Of a DNA stretch of 64,000 bases, positions 8,834-17,892 are shown piece by piece. The stretch is taken from contig NZ_VEBK01000003.1 of NCBI RefSeq assembly GCF_007676755.1, positions 186,001 through 250,000 on the forward strand, written 5' to 3'. How positions within the stretch are numbered: the first letter of the stretch is position 1; each line of letters opens with the position of its first letter. Made by a program: the position numbers and the translations under genes. The notes under the pieces are model-generated. The model saw nothing but the letters and a program-made list of their open reading frames with translations. It was not told where the DNA came from and searched no databases. The stretch is from Bacillus sp. FJAT-22090. Lineage in GTDB: Bacteria; Bacillota; Bacilli; Bacillales_A; Planococcaceae.

Positions 8834-9448
8834 ATGGGAATTAATTTAGTAAAAGGTCAAAAAATCGATTTGACTAAAGGTAGATCTTCATTAACTAGCG
8901 TAATGGTCGGTTTAGGATGGGATCCCGTAGAAAAGAAAAAAAGCGGCGGATTTTTAGGCGGCTTACTTGGTGGTAGCGGTAGTGGAGCTGAAATAGATTG
9001 CGACGCTTCTGTACTACTACTAGATGGGAACGGCAAATTACAAGCAAAGAAAAACTTAGTGTATTTTGGGAACAAGACAAGTCAAGATGGTAGTGTCGTT
9101 CATTCAGGTGATAACTTAACTGGTGATGGCGACGGCGATGATGAGGTAATAAATGTTAACCTAAATGCTATTTCACCTTCCGTACATAGGTTGGTATTCG
9201 TCGTAAATATTTATCAAGCAAAACAAAGAAAGCAAGATTTTGGTCTAATTCAAAATGCCTTCATCCGTCTTGTAGATAATGGAACGAAAGAAGAGTTGGT
9301 TCATTATAACTTAACTGAAAATTATGCAGGGAAGACTTCTCTTTTCCCAGGCGAATTATATCGTCACGGTTCCGAGTGGAAGTTCTCTGCAGTCGGTGAA
9401 GGAACGCTAGATTTAGACATTGGTTCAATTGCAAACAAATACTTATAG
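8834..9448 (+). CDS. terD: TerD-family protein 1, with glycine-rich insert
   Basis: 204 residues. TerD proteins are calcium-binding beta-sandwich proteins of the cytosol/membrane face in the Ter stress system. The family start ([16 protein letters not shown]) and the calcium site [13 protein letters not shown] are present. Compared with the other two paralogues in this operon, it has an inserted glycine-rich loop near residues 36-52 (SGGFLGGLLGGSGSG) and ends without the usual C-terminal GSGxxGGL tail. This matches the first TerD of the B. subtilis yce operon. The start is behind TGGAGGGA, 35 bases below a sigma-W promoter. First gene of the operon. Confidence 0.92.
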   Translation: MGINLVKGQKIDLTKGRSSLTSVMVGLGWDPVEKKKSGGFLGGLLGGSGSGAEIDCDASVLLLDGNGKLQAKKNLVYFGNKTSQDGSVVHSGDNLTGDGDGDDEVINVNLNAISPSVHRLVFVVNIYQAKQRKQDFGLIQNAFIRLVDNGTKEELVHYNLTENYAGKTSLFPGELYRHGSEWKFSAVGEGTLDLDIGSIANKYL

Positions 9449-9462
9449 GGAGCTGTTTATGA

Positions 9463-10038
9463 ATGGGCATTAACTTATCAAAAGGACAAAAGGTAGATTT
9501 AACTAAAACAAATCCTGGCTTAGTGAATGTAACAGTTGGGTTAGGATGGGACACAAACAAGTATGATGGCGGTAATGATTTCGATTTAGACTCTTCTGTA
9601 TTCCTACTTGGGAGCAATGGAAAATGTTCATCTGAAAGTGACTTCGTATTTTACAATAATACAACAGGCGGGAATGGCGCTGTCGTCCATACCGGAGACA
9701 ATCGAACTGGAGACGGTGATGGTGATGATGAGCAAGTAAATATTAACTTATCGACAGTACCAGCTTCTATCGAAAAGATTGCATTTAGTATTACTATTCA
9801 CGAAGCTGAGCAAAGAGGACAAAACTTTGGTCAAGTAAATAATTCGTATGTGCGCATTTTAAATGCTGATTCTGGTGAAGAGTTAATTCGCTACGATTTA
9901 GGAGAAGATTTCTCTATTGAAACTGCTGTCGTTGTCGGTGAACTTTACCGCCATAACAACGAATGGAAATTCAATGCAATCGGTAGTGGATACCAAGGCG
10001 GCCTAGGTGCTTTAGTTTCAGACTATGGCTTGAACTAG
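9463..10038 (+). CDS. terD: TerD-family protein 2
   Basis: 191 residues, standard TerD length. It has the conserved start ([20 protein letters not shown]), [18 protein letters not shown], the acidic calcium loop [33 protein letters not shown] and the ending [10 protein letters not shown]. It starts 14 bases after terD 1 behind AGGGAG, so the two are cotranscribed. A strong terminator follows, separating this pair from the biosynthetic block downstream. TerD proteins are thought to assemble on the inner membrane face with TerC; the exact role is unsettled. Confidence 0.94.
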   Translation: MGINLSKGQKVDLTKTNPGLVNVTVGLGWDTNKYDGGNDFDLDSSVFLLGSNGKCSSESDFVFYNNTTGGNGAVVHTGDNRTGDGDGDDEQVNINLSTVPASIEKIAFSITIHEAEQRGQNFGQVNNSYVRILNADSGEELIRYDLGEDFSIETAVVVGELYRHNNEWKFNAIGSGYQGGLGALVSDYGLN

Positions 10039-10048
10039 AAACGGCTCT

Positions 10049-10084
10049 AACAAAAAGCAAGGGTATTCTTCCTTGCTTTTTGTT
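10049..10084 (+). terminator. Internal terminator within the ter operon
   Basis: A 14-bp perfect stem (AACAAAAAGCAAGG / CCTTGCTTTTTGTT) with an 8-base loop and trailing Ts lies right after terD 2 and before the aldolase gene. It should reduce or block read-through, so the downstream genes may depend on partial read-through or their own promoter. Confidence 0.85.
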
Positions 10085-10157
10085 TTACTATCAGAAAGTT
10101 GGTAGGTGGATCTAGGTTAGCCTAACAGCGCATTCTTCATTTTTGGGAGTGAAAGTC

Positions 10158-11288
10158 ATGAAGCATTTTAGAGGAGTGCGTGAGGAAGAAATGTCCCATT
10201 TTTTTCATACACCACCTAAAGAATTTTCAAGAGATATAGAAAGAAAAAAATTAGGCATTGCGCTAGGAGCAACCTTGTACATACCTGGTTCTATGCGTAA
10301 CTTTTCATCGAAATTAGCTAATAACAATTTCAAAAACTTAACAAACGCAATTATTTGCTTAGAAGATTCCATTTCGGATTCAGAACTCACGGAGGCTGAA
10401 AACAACGTTATAGATGAACTTCGACAGATAGAACAAAATTATGAAAGAGGAAGAATATTGGAAGATGAGCTTCCCCTTTTATTCCTTCGAATTCGAAATG
10501 TAGAGCATCTTCAAAGATTGGCGAAACTATTAGGAAACACGCTGCAACTCCTTACTGGAATCGTTTTTCCAAAGTGTACATCTTCTAATGCAGAAAGTTT
10601 TTTACTTACTGTACAGGATATTAATCGTCAACATTTAATAGATTTGTATGCCCTTCCTATTATAGAAACAAAAGAAATAATATATATGGAATCCCGAGAG
10701 CAAGAACTTACTCGCTTGTACAAGCTCTTTAAACAATTTGAAGACCTCATTTTAACAATTCGCGTAGGTGCGACTGATTTTACGAGCCTATTCAGTTTAA
10801 GACGTCCTGGCAATCGAACAGTATATGATTTAAAGGTTGTTACCGATTGTTTAACCTCGATTTTAAATAAGTTTACCCGTCAGGAAGATAACTTTGTAAT
10901 TTCTGGCCCTGTCTATGAATATTTTGAAATTCAGAGTAAAATCAAAAACTCCCAAATTATCAGTAGCTTTGAAGGGGTACTGTGGGATGAAGTGCAACTA
11001 GATATGATAAACGGTTTTCATGGAAAAACCTGCATTCATCCTTCACAAATTGATATTGTAAATGCTGCATATATTGTACCAAAAGAATTATACGACGACG
11101 CACTCTTAATCGCCGGAAAAAGAGCAGAGACTAACGGAGTTCTAAGAAGTCCCGCTCGGAACAAAATGAATGAAGTAAAGCCTCATTATAGTTGGGCTTT
11201 AAAAATACTTACTCAAGCAGAAATATATGGGGTGCTAAAAGAAAATGTTACATCACTCGACTTCCTTCAATACCTTAAAGAAATATAA
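10158..11288 (+). CDS. HpcH/HpaI aldolase / citrate lyase beta-like protein (Ter module)
   Basis: 376 residues from the ATG at 10158, behind GGGAG. The TIM-barrel C-C lyase signature is visible: ICLEDSISDSE near residue 72 (acidic metal ligands), PIIET near 175 and the hallmark GFHGKTCIHPSQI near 300. It is longer than citrate lyase beta subunits (about 290), with an extra C-terminal helical tail. In the ter-linked biosynthetic module such aldolase-like proteins accompany phosphoribosyltransferases and are proposed to help make a small nucleotide-like metabolite; the real substrate is unknown. The next gene starts inside its last 44 bases, so translation is coupled. Confidence 0.85.
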   Translation: MKHFRGVREEEMSHFFHTPPKEFSRDIERKKLGIALGATLYIPGSMRNFSSKLANNNFKNLTNAIICLEDSISDSELTEAENNVIDELRQIEQNYERGRILEDELPLLFLRIRNVEHLQRLAKLLGNTLQLLTGIVFPKCTSSNAESFLLTVQDINRQHLIDLYALPIIETKEIIYMESREQELTRLYKLFKQFEDLILTIRVGATDFTSLFSLRRPGNRTVYDLKVVTDCLTSILNKFTRQEDNFVISGPVYEYFEIQSKIKNSQIISSFEGVLWDEVQLDMINGFHGKTCIHPSQIDIVNAAYIVPKELYDDALLIAGKRAETNGVLRSPARNKMNEVKPHYSWALKILTQAEIYGVLKENVTSLDFLQYLKEI

Positions 11289-12609
11289 CTTACATGGAGA
11301 TTTGAACCTAACTATTGAAGTAAAAGATAATCCTCATGGTTTTTCACTAGACGTCCTTTTTGGAATGGGTGTTAGAATTAATAAAAAAAGAACGTTTTTA
11401 TTCGTAAGCCGCTTACTTGGAAAGCATTTAGCTGTAGATCCTGCTATTTCGCTTGGAACTGGTTCTATTTTGGCATCTATGCTCTCAGAAAGCGAAGGAC
11501 AACAGCCGCATCCTCATTTAAACGAGATTGTGCATATGGTAAATTCAGGTGTTCCAAATAGGAGCTTAAGTAAGAAAACCTTAACACATAAGGCTAAATT
11601 ACCAACAAAAACAGTATTTATCGGCTTCGCAGAAACAGCAACTGGTTTAGGTCATGCGGTGTTCAACCATTTTCATGACACAACTTATATCCATACAACA
11701 AGAGAAGAAATAATAGATATGAAGCCTTCTTTTTATTTTGAGGAGGAGCATTCACACGCTACTTCCCATCGAGTCTATGCTTCTGAAAAGGTACTAACTG
11801 AGGCAGATACGATTGTCTTGGTGGATGATGAAATTACCTCGGGACTCACTGCATCCAATCTAATCATGGCATTAAATAAATCATTTCCTGGTAAACGATA
11901 TAAAATCTTATCTATATTAGATTGGCGAAATGATGAACAACAAAATGATTTTGATCAATTGATGAAAGCCCATGACATTGCTGCTGAGGTTATTGCAATT
12001 CTTTCTGGACAATTTTCATTGGTAAACGATGCTATGATAGAAGAAAATGAGATAAATTACTTAGTTGGGAATAATGAATTTGACTTATTTATAGATGAAG
12101 AAGCATCCAAGGATATTACTTCTAAACATTATAGCGAGTACGCTACCTATTGCACTTTCACCGGGAGATTTGGTTTAACAAGTGATCATCACGACGAAAT
12201 GGAAGAGTGGATTCAAAAGCTTATAAACAAGCTCTCTCACATTGATAGAAACAAACCTACTCTCGTTATTGGTATGGGAGAAAATATTTATCTTCCACAA
12301 AGATTTGCTTTAGCTTTAGGCGAACATACAAAAGTACAAACAACGACTAGAAGTCCCATTTTCGCTAAAGATGAAGAAGCATATCCTATCAAACAAAAAT
12401 GTAAATTCGCTTTACCAGATTCACTTGGAATTGACCAATACCTTTATAATCTATCCGATATGGAGACTGAGCAAATAGTTGTAATCGCTGAATCCGTAAA
12501 AGATCATACAACTTGGTTTCCACTTCTTACACATCTTGAAACAGTCGCACCTGTAATATGGGTATCTCTTGCGATGCCATATGAAAGAGGTGAAACTGTT
12601 GAAGCTTAA
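11245..12609 (+). CDS. Phosphoribosyltransferase-TRSP domain protein (Ter module)
   Basis: 454 residues. The type I phosphoribosyltransferase PRPP-binding motif is VLVDDEITSG at residues 191-200. The C-terminal domain carries the four residues that name the TRSP family (TTTRSP, 368-371), together with TFTGRFGLTS near 304-313. This domain pair is characteristic of ter gene clusters. It probably transfers or releases a ribose-phosphate group on a base-like substrate; that is inference from the PRTase fold. The ATG at 11245 overlaps the aldolase gene by 44 bases and no other in-frame ATG lies close, so this start is likely. The end overlaps the StiP gene. Confidence 0.87.
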   Translation: MLHHSTSFNTLKKYNLHGDLNLTIEVKDNPHGFSLDVLFGMGVRINKKRTFLFVSRLLGKHLAVDPAISLGTGSILASMLSESEGQQPHPHLNEIVHMVNSGVPNRSLSKKTLTHKAKLPTKTVFIGFAETATGLGHAVFNHFHDTTYIHTTREEIIDMKPSFYFEEEHSHATSHRVYASEKVLTEADTIVLVDDEITSGLTASNLIMALNKSFPGKRYKILSILDWRNDEQQNDFDQLMKAHDIAAEVIAILSGQFSLVNDAMIEENEINYLVGNNEFDLFIDEEASKDITSKHYSEYATYCTFTGRFGLTSDHHDEMEEWIQKLINKLSHIDRNKPTLVIGMGENIYLPQRFALALGEHTKVQTTTRSPIFAKDEEAYPIKQKCKFALPDSLGIDQYLYNLSDMETEQIVVIAESVKDHTTWFPLLTHLETVAPVIWVSLAMPYERGETVEA

Positions 12610-13714
12610 TACAACTGATTTGGTAAAAACAAGTTACCCACCTGAGGATATTACTTTTTTACTGAAGGATTTATCGGATGTAAAAATCGAATCGTCTGTC
12701 GAAAATAGGGAAAAGTCATTTCAGCAGGGCAATCACTATGCCGAGTCTCTACCTATTGAATATCGCCCTTCCACTGAGTATACTCACCTCTATCATCAGG
12801 CACTCAGGGATTCTTCCGACTATGTGGCACGGCTTGTTGGCGTTTTAACTAGACGCGTTAAAAAGTATGCTAATACGAATGATGTAGTACTCATTTCTCT
12901 AGCGCGTGCAGGAAGTCCAATTGGTGTATTAATGAGAAGATACGCTCAAAACTTTTTGAAACTTAATTGGCCCCATTTTAGTATATCTATATTAAGAGGG
13001 AAGGGTATTGATGAAGAAGCTGTAAAGACTATAAGAGCACTGTATCCGAATAGTCATCTACAATTTGTCGATGGATGGACAGGAAAAGGTGCCATTCAAA
13101 AGGAACTGACAAAATCGGTTCAACAGTTAAATGAACTGTATGAACTCCAGTTGAACGACGATTTGGCTGTTTTATCTGATCCTGGAGAGTGTGCAACGCT
13201 TTTTGGAACTAGAGAAGATTTTCTCATTCCAAATGCTTGTTTAAATTCCACCGTTTCGGGACTAGTAAGTCGCACTATTTTAAATGAACAATTCCAAGAA
13301 CCTGGTGACTTTCACGGTGCCAAATATTATGCGGAACTTGAAAAAGAAGATGTTTCCAATGACTTCATTGACCATATAGCCTCACGTTTTCAAAACCAAG
13401 AAATAATTATTAACAAACTAGCTGCAGACTTACCCATCGTCCATGAGAGAACTTGGAGAGGCATGCACGAAGTTGAAATTATTGCGAAACAGTTCTATAA
13501 ATCGGGTGATATAAGCAAAGTAAAACCAAGCGTTGGGGAAACCACAAGAGTATTATTAAGAAGGAAGCCTTTTAAAATCTTGCTCCGTGACGCCCATCAT
13601 GAGTCGACAAGGCATATCGTGCATTTATGCAAAGAAAAAAGTATTCCTATAGAAGTTGTTCCAGAACTTTTTTATCAAGCAATCGGACTTATAGAAACCG
13701 AGGATTTACTATGA
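12599..13714 (+). CDS. StiP/Pelota-like protein of the Ter module
   Basis: About 371 residues. The main part resembles the StiP (cysteine protease-like) family found in ter clusters: HLYHQALRDSSDYVARL near residue 60 and LISLARAGSPIGVLMRR near 93. The last ~60 residues (TRVLLRRKPFKILLRDAHHE onward) look like the Pelota-type RNA-binding domain. The start is uncertain: TTG at 12599 sits behind AGAGGTG at good spacing and overlaps the previous stop, while ATG at 12581 is six codons upstream with no clear site. An RNA- or nucleotide-linked role in stress is proposed for such genes and is not proven. ATGA overlap with the next gene. Confidence 0.8.
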   Translation: MKLNTTDLVKTSYPPEDITFLLKDLSDVKIESSVENREKSFQQGNHYAESLPIEYRPSTEYTHLYHQALRDSSDYVARLVGVLTRRVKKYANTNDVVLISLARAGSPIGVLMRRYAQNFLKLNWPHFSISILRGKGIDEEAVKTIRALYPNSHLQFVDGWTGKGAIQKELTKSVQQLNELYELQLNDDLAVLSDPGECATLFGTREDFLIPNACLNSTVSGLVSRTILNEQFQEPGDFHGAKYYAELEKEDVSNDFIDHIASRFQNQEIIINKLAADLPIVHERTWRGMHEVEIIAKQFYKSGDISKVKPSVGETTRVLLRRKPFKILLRDAHHESTRHIVHLCKEKSIPIEVVPELFYQAIGLIETEDLL

Positions 13715-14517
13715 CTATTCTATTTGCAAGCGACTTAGATAGAACACTTATTTACAGTAAAAAATCTAGAGGACAGGAAGTCAACGAGCAGGAGCTTTCT
13801 ACTGTTGAATGGATCGATGAAAAGCCTGTTGCCTTTATGACCAATACAGGAATTGATTATTTTAATCGGCTTCCTTCTGATATAAACTTTGTACCTGTTA
13901 CAACAAGAACCGCAACTCAATATAACCGATTAACTGGCTTATTTCATAAACGTGAAAAACCAAATTATGCGATCGTTTCCAACGGAGCGGTTATTTTAGA
14001 GGATGGAAAGCCTCTTCATGAGTGGTCGGATAAAGTGAAAAAGCAACTACAACAAGAATGTACTTCGGTTGAACATGTAATGCCGCAACTAGAGGCATAT
14101 GCAACAAAAGAATTTGTTCTCAAAGTTCTGGAAGCTGAGTCCTGGTTCGTCTATATGATTATTGATGAAGAAACCTTTTCAGTGGAGGAATTTGAAAATC
14201 TTTCCCAAATCTTTTATCAGCAAGGTTTCACAATTTCCCATCAAGGCAGAAAGCTATACATCATGCCAAATTGCATCAATAAGTCAACTGCTCTGCAATT
14301 TGTGAAAGAACGCATTGGAGCTAAGACTGTAATCGCTGCGGGGGATTCACTGTTAGACTTTGACATGGTGATGAATGCCGATCATGGTTTTATTCCTTGT
14401 CATGGAGAGGCAGTTCTGAAGAGAGATCTGCTCCCTTCTCACATCAATATTACCAATAGTACAGGTGTACTTGCTGGAGAAGAGATTTTAAAAAAAGTGA
14501 ATGATTTTTTGTTATAA
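13711..14517 (+). CDS. HAD-superfamily phosphatase (Ter module)
   Basis: 268 residues from the ATG at 13711, which forms an ATGA overlap with the preceding stop. HAD motifs: FASDLDRTL (nucleophile Asp8, acid Asp10), then VSNGA, a conserved basic region, and AAGDSLLDFDM (metal-binding acids) near 210. The cap is of the Cof/sucrose-phosphatase kind. It probably removes a phosphate from the metabolite produced by the preceding PRTase and aldolase genes; substrate unknown. Overlaps on both sides imply a tight four-gene translational unit. Confidence 0.88.
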   Translation: MTILFASDLDRTLIYSKKSRGQEVNEQELSTVEWIDEKPVAFMTNTGIDYFNRLPSDINFVPVTTRTATQYNRLTGLFHKREKPNYAIVSNGAVILEDGKPLHEWSDKVKKQLQQECTSVEHVMPQLEAYATKEFVLKVLEAESWFVYMIIDEETFSVEEFENLSQIFYQQGFTISHQGRKLYIMPNCINKSTALQFVKERIGAKTVIAAGDSLLDFDMVMNADHGFIPCHGEAVLKRDLLPSHINITNSTGVLAGEEILKKVNDFLL

Positions 14518-14541
14518 TATGTATGGATAGGAGGAGAACCC

Positions 14542-16155
14542 ATGGTGAATTTAAATCCAATCCGGATGAACTCGTGGGATTCATCCAATATTGGGAATTG
14601 GTTAAAAGACTCTTTAGGAGATCCAACGCTGGTTTCTATTGATGAGGAGCGACTAACATATCCTCAATTAGTCTGCCAATACGTTGGAGTGTCTTTAGAT
14701 GAAGATGAATATTTCTCATTCCTGCATACACAAGTAAATGATTCCTCAGGCAAGTTAATTATTCTATCGGATGCACTAAATAAGGAAATTTCAGCTGATA
14801 AGTTACGTGCTATCAATCAACTTTTTGATATGCATCGAAAAGAAAAGGGATTATCCCCTAATCGCATGGTAGCTTTTCTCGATGGTTATTCGTTACTACC
14901 TAAACTAGAAGATACAAGTCTGAATAGAAGAATAAGAACTACATTGATAGACCTATTAAAAGAACTACAGGCCACCTATGTTGAAGGAACGCTTCATCAT
15001 GAGTATCGACGTATCACGACAGACCTTGTGAAATGGATCTTCAATCATGTAGAACCGGCATTAAATAACTTAAATTTAAAAACTGGTCTTCCAGGTTATC
15101 TATGGTACGGTCCTGCTACTCCAAGTGAAAAATGGTTCCTTACATATCTAGCTAACTTCGGTTTCCATATAGTTCTTTTTAATCCTAGTGGAGAGTCTTG
15201 GCCTAAACAGATGCTAGCGGTTGATGAAGATCATAGCTATCGTTTCCCAAAAACCGAGAGCGAACCAAAGCCTTTACCAGAGGAAATGCCTAAAATTGCC
15301 GGAACTGTTGCGTTTAAAGCAACTCAAGAAATTAATGAACTATTACATCATGAAAACTCAGGATTATATAAACCCTTTCAGTTTAAATCGTATTCTACTA
15401 ATTCGATTAGACTAAAAACTACAGAAGATGAAGCATTTTTAATCGCGAAAGAAAGAGCAATGATTCGTCCTCATTTCGAGGTTAGCAATAAGGAAGTCAC
15501 AATCCCTGTAGTGTTTGCCAAGCTGATGGGTATTGACAAAAATAGAAAACGCTTTTGGAATAATGTCCACTCTTTAACTGAGCGCGAGGATACCCAGTTA
15601 ATTCGACAATATCCATTTACGAAAGAGCAAAAAACTAATCAGCTATTTCATTACCGAGATGCATTGGGAGCAGATGGAATACTAGATCCCGAAAAAATGA
15701 GAACTGCAAATTGGTGGACCTACGACAAACTTCCAGTAGGAACCCAAATGGTAATTGGAGAAGCTATTGCAAAACATGTTGAAAATCCAATCTTACTCCG
15801 TCAAGGTAGTGAAACAATGGAAGATTTACAATTATACGCTTTTGCACAATCGATGATTTTGCCAGATTTTGTTGTTCGTCTATTACAAACTTTTGATTAT
15901 CCACAGTTTGTTCCTACTATATTTCTTTACAATGAAGAAAAGGGACCAGAATTGAGTAGATCCGATGCAAATGCATTATGCATGATGCATCTACTAGGTC
16001 TAGACATTATCATTATCAATCCCAAAGGACATTTGGATATAGAAAAATGGATACAAGAAGGCACATTTGACTTGCACTGGATGGATGACCGAAGCTTTAA
16101 TGAACCTTTTAAAGAACCGAGTGTCGTACAAAAAATCTTTAAAAAATTTCGTTAG
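14542..16155 (+). CDS. yceG: YceG-family protein of the Ter module
   Basis: 537 residues, the expected size for the YceG family (B. subtilis YceG), always found beside TerD and TelA genes. The sequence is soluble, alpha/beta, with recognisable blocks such as FLDGYSLLPKL, GYLWYGPATPSEKWFLTYL and the C-terminal LDIIIINPKGHLDIEKWI. The ATG is behind a strong AGGAGGAG. No enzymatic motif can be named with confidence. Downstream telA starts 18 bases later. Biochemical role unknown; cooperation with TelA is inferred from constant co-occurrence. Confidence 0.86.
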   Translation: MVNLNPIRMNSWDSSNIGNWLKDSLGDPTLVSIDEERLTYPQLVCQYVGVSLDEDEYFSFLHTQVNDSSGKLIILSDALNKEISADKLRAINQLFDMHRKEKGLSPNRMVAFLDGYSLLPKLEDTSLNRRIRTTLIDLLKELQATYVEGTLHHEYRRITTDLVKWIFNHVEPALNNLNLKTGLPGYLWYGPATPSEKWFLTYLANFGFHIVLFNPSGESWPKQMLAVDEDHSYRFPKTESEPKPLPEEMPKIAGTVAFKATQEINELLHHENSGLYKPFQFKSYSTNSIRLKTTEDEAFLIAKERAMIRPHFEVSNKEVTIPVVFAKLMGIDKNRKRFWNNVHSLTEREDTQLIRQYPFTKEQKTNQLFHYRDALGADGILDPEKMRTANWWTYDKLPVGTQMVIGEAIAKHVENPILLRQGSETMEDLQLYAFAQSMILPDFVVRLLQTFDYPQFVPTIFLYNEEKGPELSRSDANALCMMHLLGLDIIIINPKGHLDIEKWIQEGTFDLHWMDDRSFNEPFKEPSVVQKIFKKFR

Positions 16156-16172
16156 TATAAGGGGGAAAAGAA

Positions 16173-17249
16173 TTGGAACTGCAAAAATTAGAAATTGATC
16201 AACAAGAAAAGCTTCTAGAGGAAAGTACTGATTTAAAAGCACAATTGAAAAGAGATCCGCAAGTATTACAAATTGTTGCAAAAATTGATCCTAAAAACCA
16301 AATAGAGCTTCTAGAATTCGGGCGTGAACCAGCGAATGAAATCTCTACATTTACTGGTAAAATTTTAAATACGATCAAATCAAGTAGCATGGAAGAATCC
16401 AGCGAACTTTTAAAACAGCTTGGTAAAATTATGGATAAATTCGATAAAAAGGATTTTGTTGAAAAGCCCTCTCTCTTTGGCAAGATATTTAAACAAGGTG
16501 AGAAACTAATTGAAAAGCTTTTTAACAAATATCAAACTATGGGTAGTGAAATCGATAAAGTATATGTTGAAATAACAAAGTATGAAAAAGAAATGAAAAA
16601 TTCAACAGCAACATTAGAAGAACTTTACGATAAAAACTTTAACTACTTTATGGAGTTAGAAAAATATATTGTAGCTGGTGAGCTAAAAGTAAATCAGTTA
16701 AGACAACTTGTCCCTAATTTGCAACAAAAAGCAGAAACTGGCGATCAGCTTGTATTGATGGAATTGAATAGCTTACAGAATGCGATAGAACTACTTGATC
16801 AGCGAATTTATGATTTAGAAATGGCAAAACAGGTTTCTTACCAATCTGCTCCCCAAATTCGAATGTTGCAAAGAGGGAACACGAAGTTAATCGGAAAAAT
16901 AAATTCAGCATTTGTAACAACTATTCCTATTTTTAAAACGGGTCTAATCAATGCTATTTCAGCTAAACGACAAAATCTTGTTGCACAATCGATGAGTGAG
17001 TTAGATCGTAGAACGAACGAAATGCTGCTACGAAACGCAAATGATATTTCAAAACAAAGTGTAGATATAGCTAAAATGTCTGGCCAACCTAGCATAAAGA
17101 TCGAAACGATTGAACAAACATGGGATACTATTATGCGTGGGATGAATGAAACAAAAGCTATAGAAGAAGAAAACCGCAAAATGAGAGAACAAGGTCGACT
17201 TCGATTAGAAGAATTACAAAAGAAATATGAGGATGGTCAAAGAAAATAA
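16173..17249 (+). CDS. telA: Toxic anion resistance protein TelA/YceH
   Basis: 358 residues, largely helical and charged, with coiled-coil stretches near residues 110-160 (ITKYEKEMKNSTATLEEL) and at the C-terminus (EENRKMREQGRLRLEELQKK). The family block SMSELDRRTNEMLLRNANDI lies near residue 275. It starts with TTG at 16173 behind AGGGGGAAAAG. TelA/KlaA proteins were named for tellurite resistance, but in Bacillales they belong to the envelope-stress yce operon. The partner YceG precedes it and a third TerD follows 32 bases later. Confidence 0.9.
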   Translation: MELQKLEIDQQEKLLEESTDLKAQLKRDPQVLQIVAKIDPKNQIELLEFGREPANEISTFTGKILNTIKSSSMEESSELLKQLGKIMDKFDKKDFVEKPSLFGKIFKQGEKLIEKLFNKYQTMGSEIDKVYVEITKYEKEMKNSTATLEELYDKNFNYFMELEKYIVAGELKVNQLRQLVPNLQQKAETGDQLVLMELNSLQNAIELLDQRIYDLEMAKQVSYQSAPQIRMLQRGNTKLIGKINSAFVTTIPIFKTGLINAISAKRQNLVAQSMSELDRRTNEMLLRNANDISKQSVDIAKMSGQPSIKIETIEQTWDTIMRGMNETKAIEEENRKMREQGRLRLEELQKKYEDGQRK

Positions 17250-17281
17250 ATAAATTCAATAACCGTTGAGGAGGAAACAAT

Positions 17282-17860
17282 ATGTCAGTTATTAACCTTT
17301 CAAAAGGACAAAAAATTGATCTAACGAAAACGAATCCGGGTTTAAAAAACGTCTTAGTCGGATTAGGCTGGGATACTAATAGATATAGTGGCGGAGATGA
17401 TTTTGACTTAGATGCATCTGCCTTCATAGTTGATGGAAATGGTAAAGCATTTAATGAAAAAAGCTTTATTTTTTATAATAATCTACAAAGTGAAGAAGGA
17501 TCTGTTATCCACACTGGGGATAACCGTACAGGTGATGGGGACGGAGATGACGAACAACTACAAGTTAAATTGCCACTAGTTCCTAGCATTGTTCAAAAAA
17601 TTGTATTTACTGTAACTATTCACGAGGCAGATCAGCGTAAGCAAAACTTCGGTCAAGTTTCAAATGCTTTTATTAGGATCGTCAATGAAGACACAAACGA
17701 AGAAATAGTTCGATATGATTTAGGGGAAGATTTTTCAATAGAAACAGCTTTAGTCGTTGGAGAAATTTATAGACATAATAATGAATGGAAGTTTAATGCA
17801 ATCGGTAGCGGTTTTCAAGGCGGTTTAGCTTCGCTAATCACTGAATTTGGCTTAAACTAA
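17282..17860 (+). CDS. terD: TerD-family protein 3
   Basis: 192 residues with all TerD landmarks: [70 protein letters not shown] and [13 protein letters not shown]. It is closest in form to TerD 2; the two probably duplicated from one another. The start is behind GAGGAGGAAA and it is followed 32 bases later by terC, which suggests a TerD-TerC functional pair at the membrane. Confidence 0.94.
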   Translation: MSVINLSKGQKIDLTKTNPGLKNVLVGLGWDTNRYSGGDDFDLDASAFIVDGNGKAFNEKSFIFYNNLQSEEGSVIHTGDNRTGDGDGDDEQLQVKLPLVPSIVQKIVFTVTIHEADQRKQNFGQVSNAFIRIVNEDTNEEIVRYDLGEDFSIETALVVGEIYRHNNEWKFNAIGSGFQGGLASLITEFGLN

Positions 17861-17892
17861 TCGGTTCTTAAATAAGGGGAAAAATAATACTT

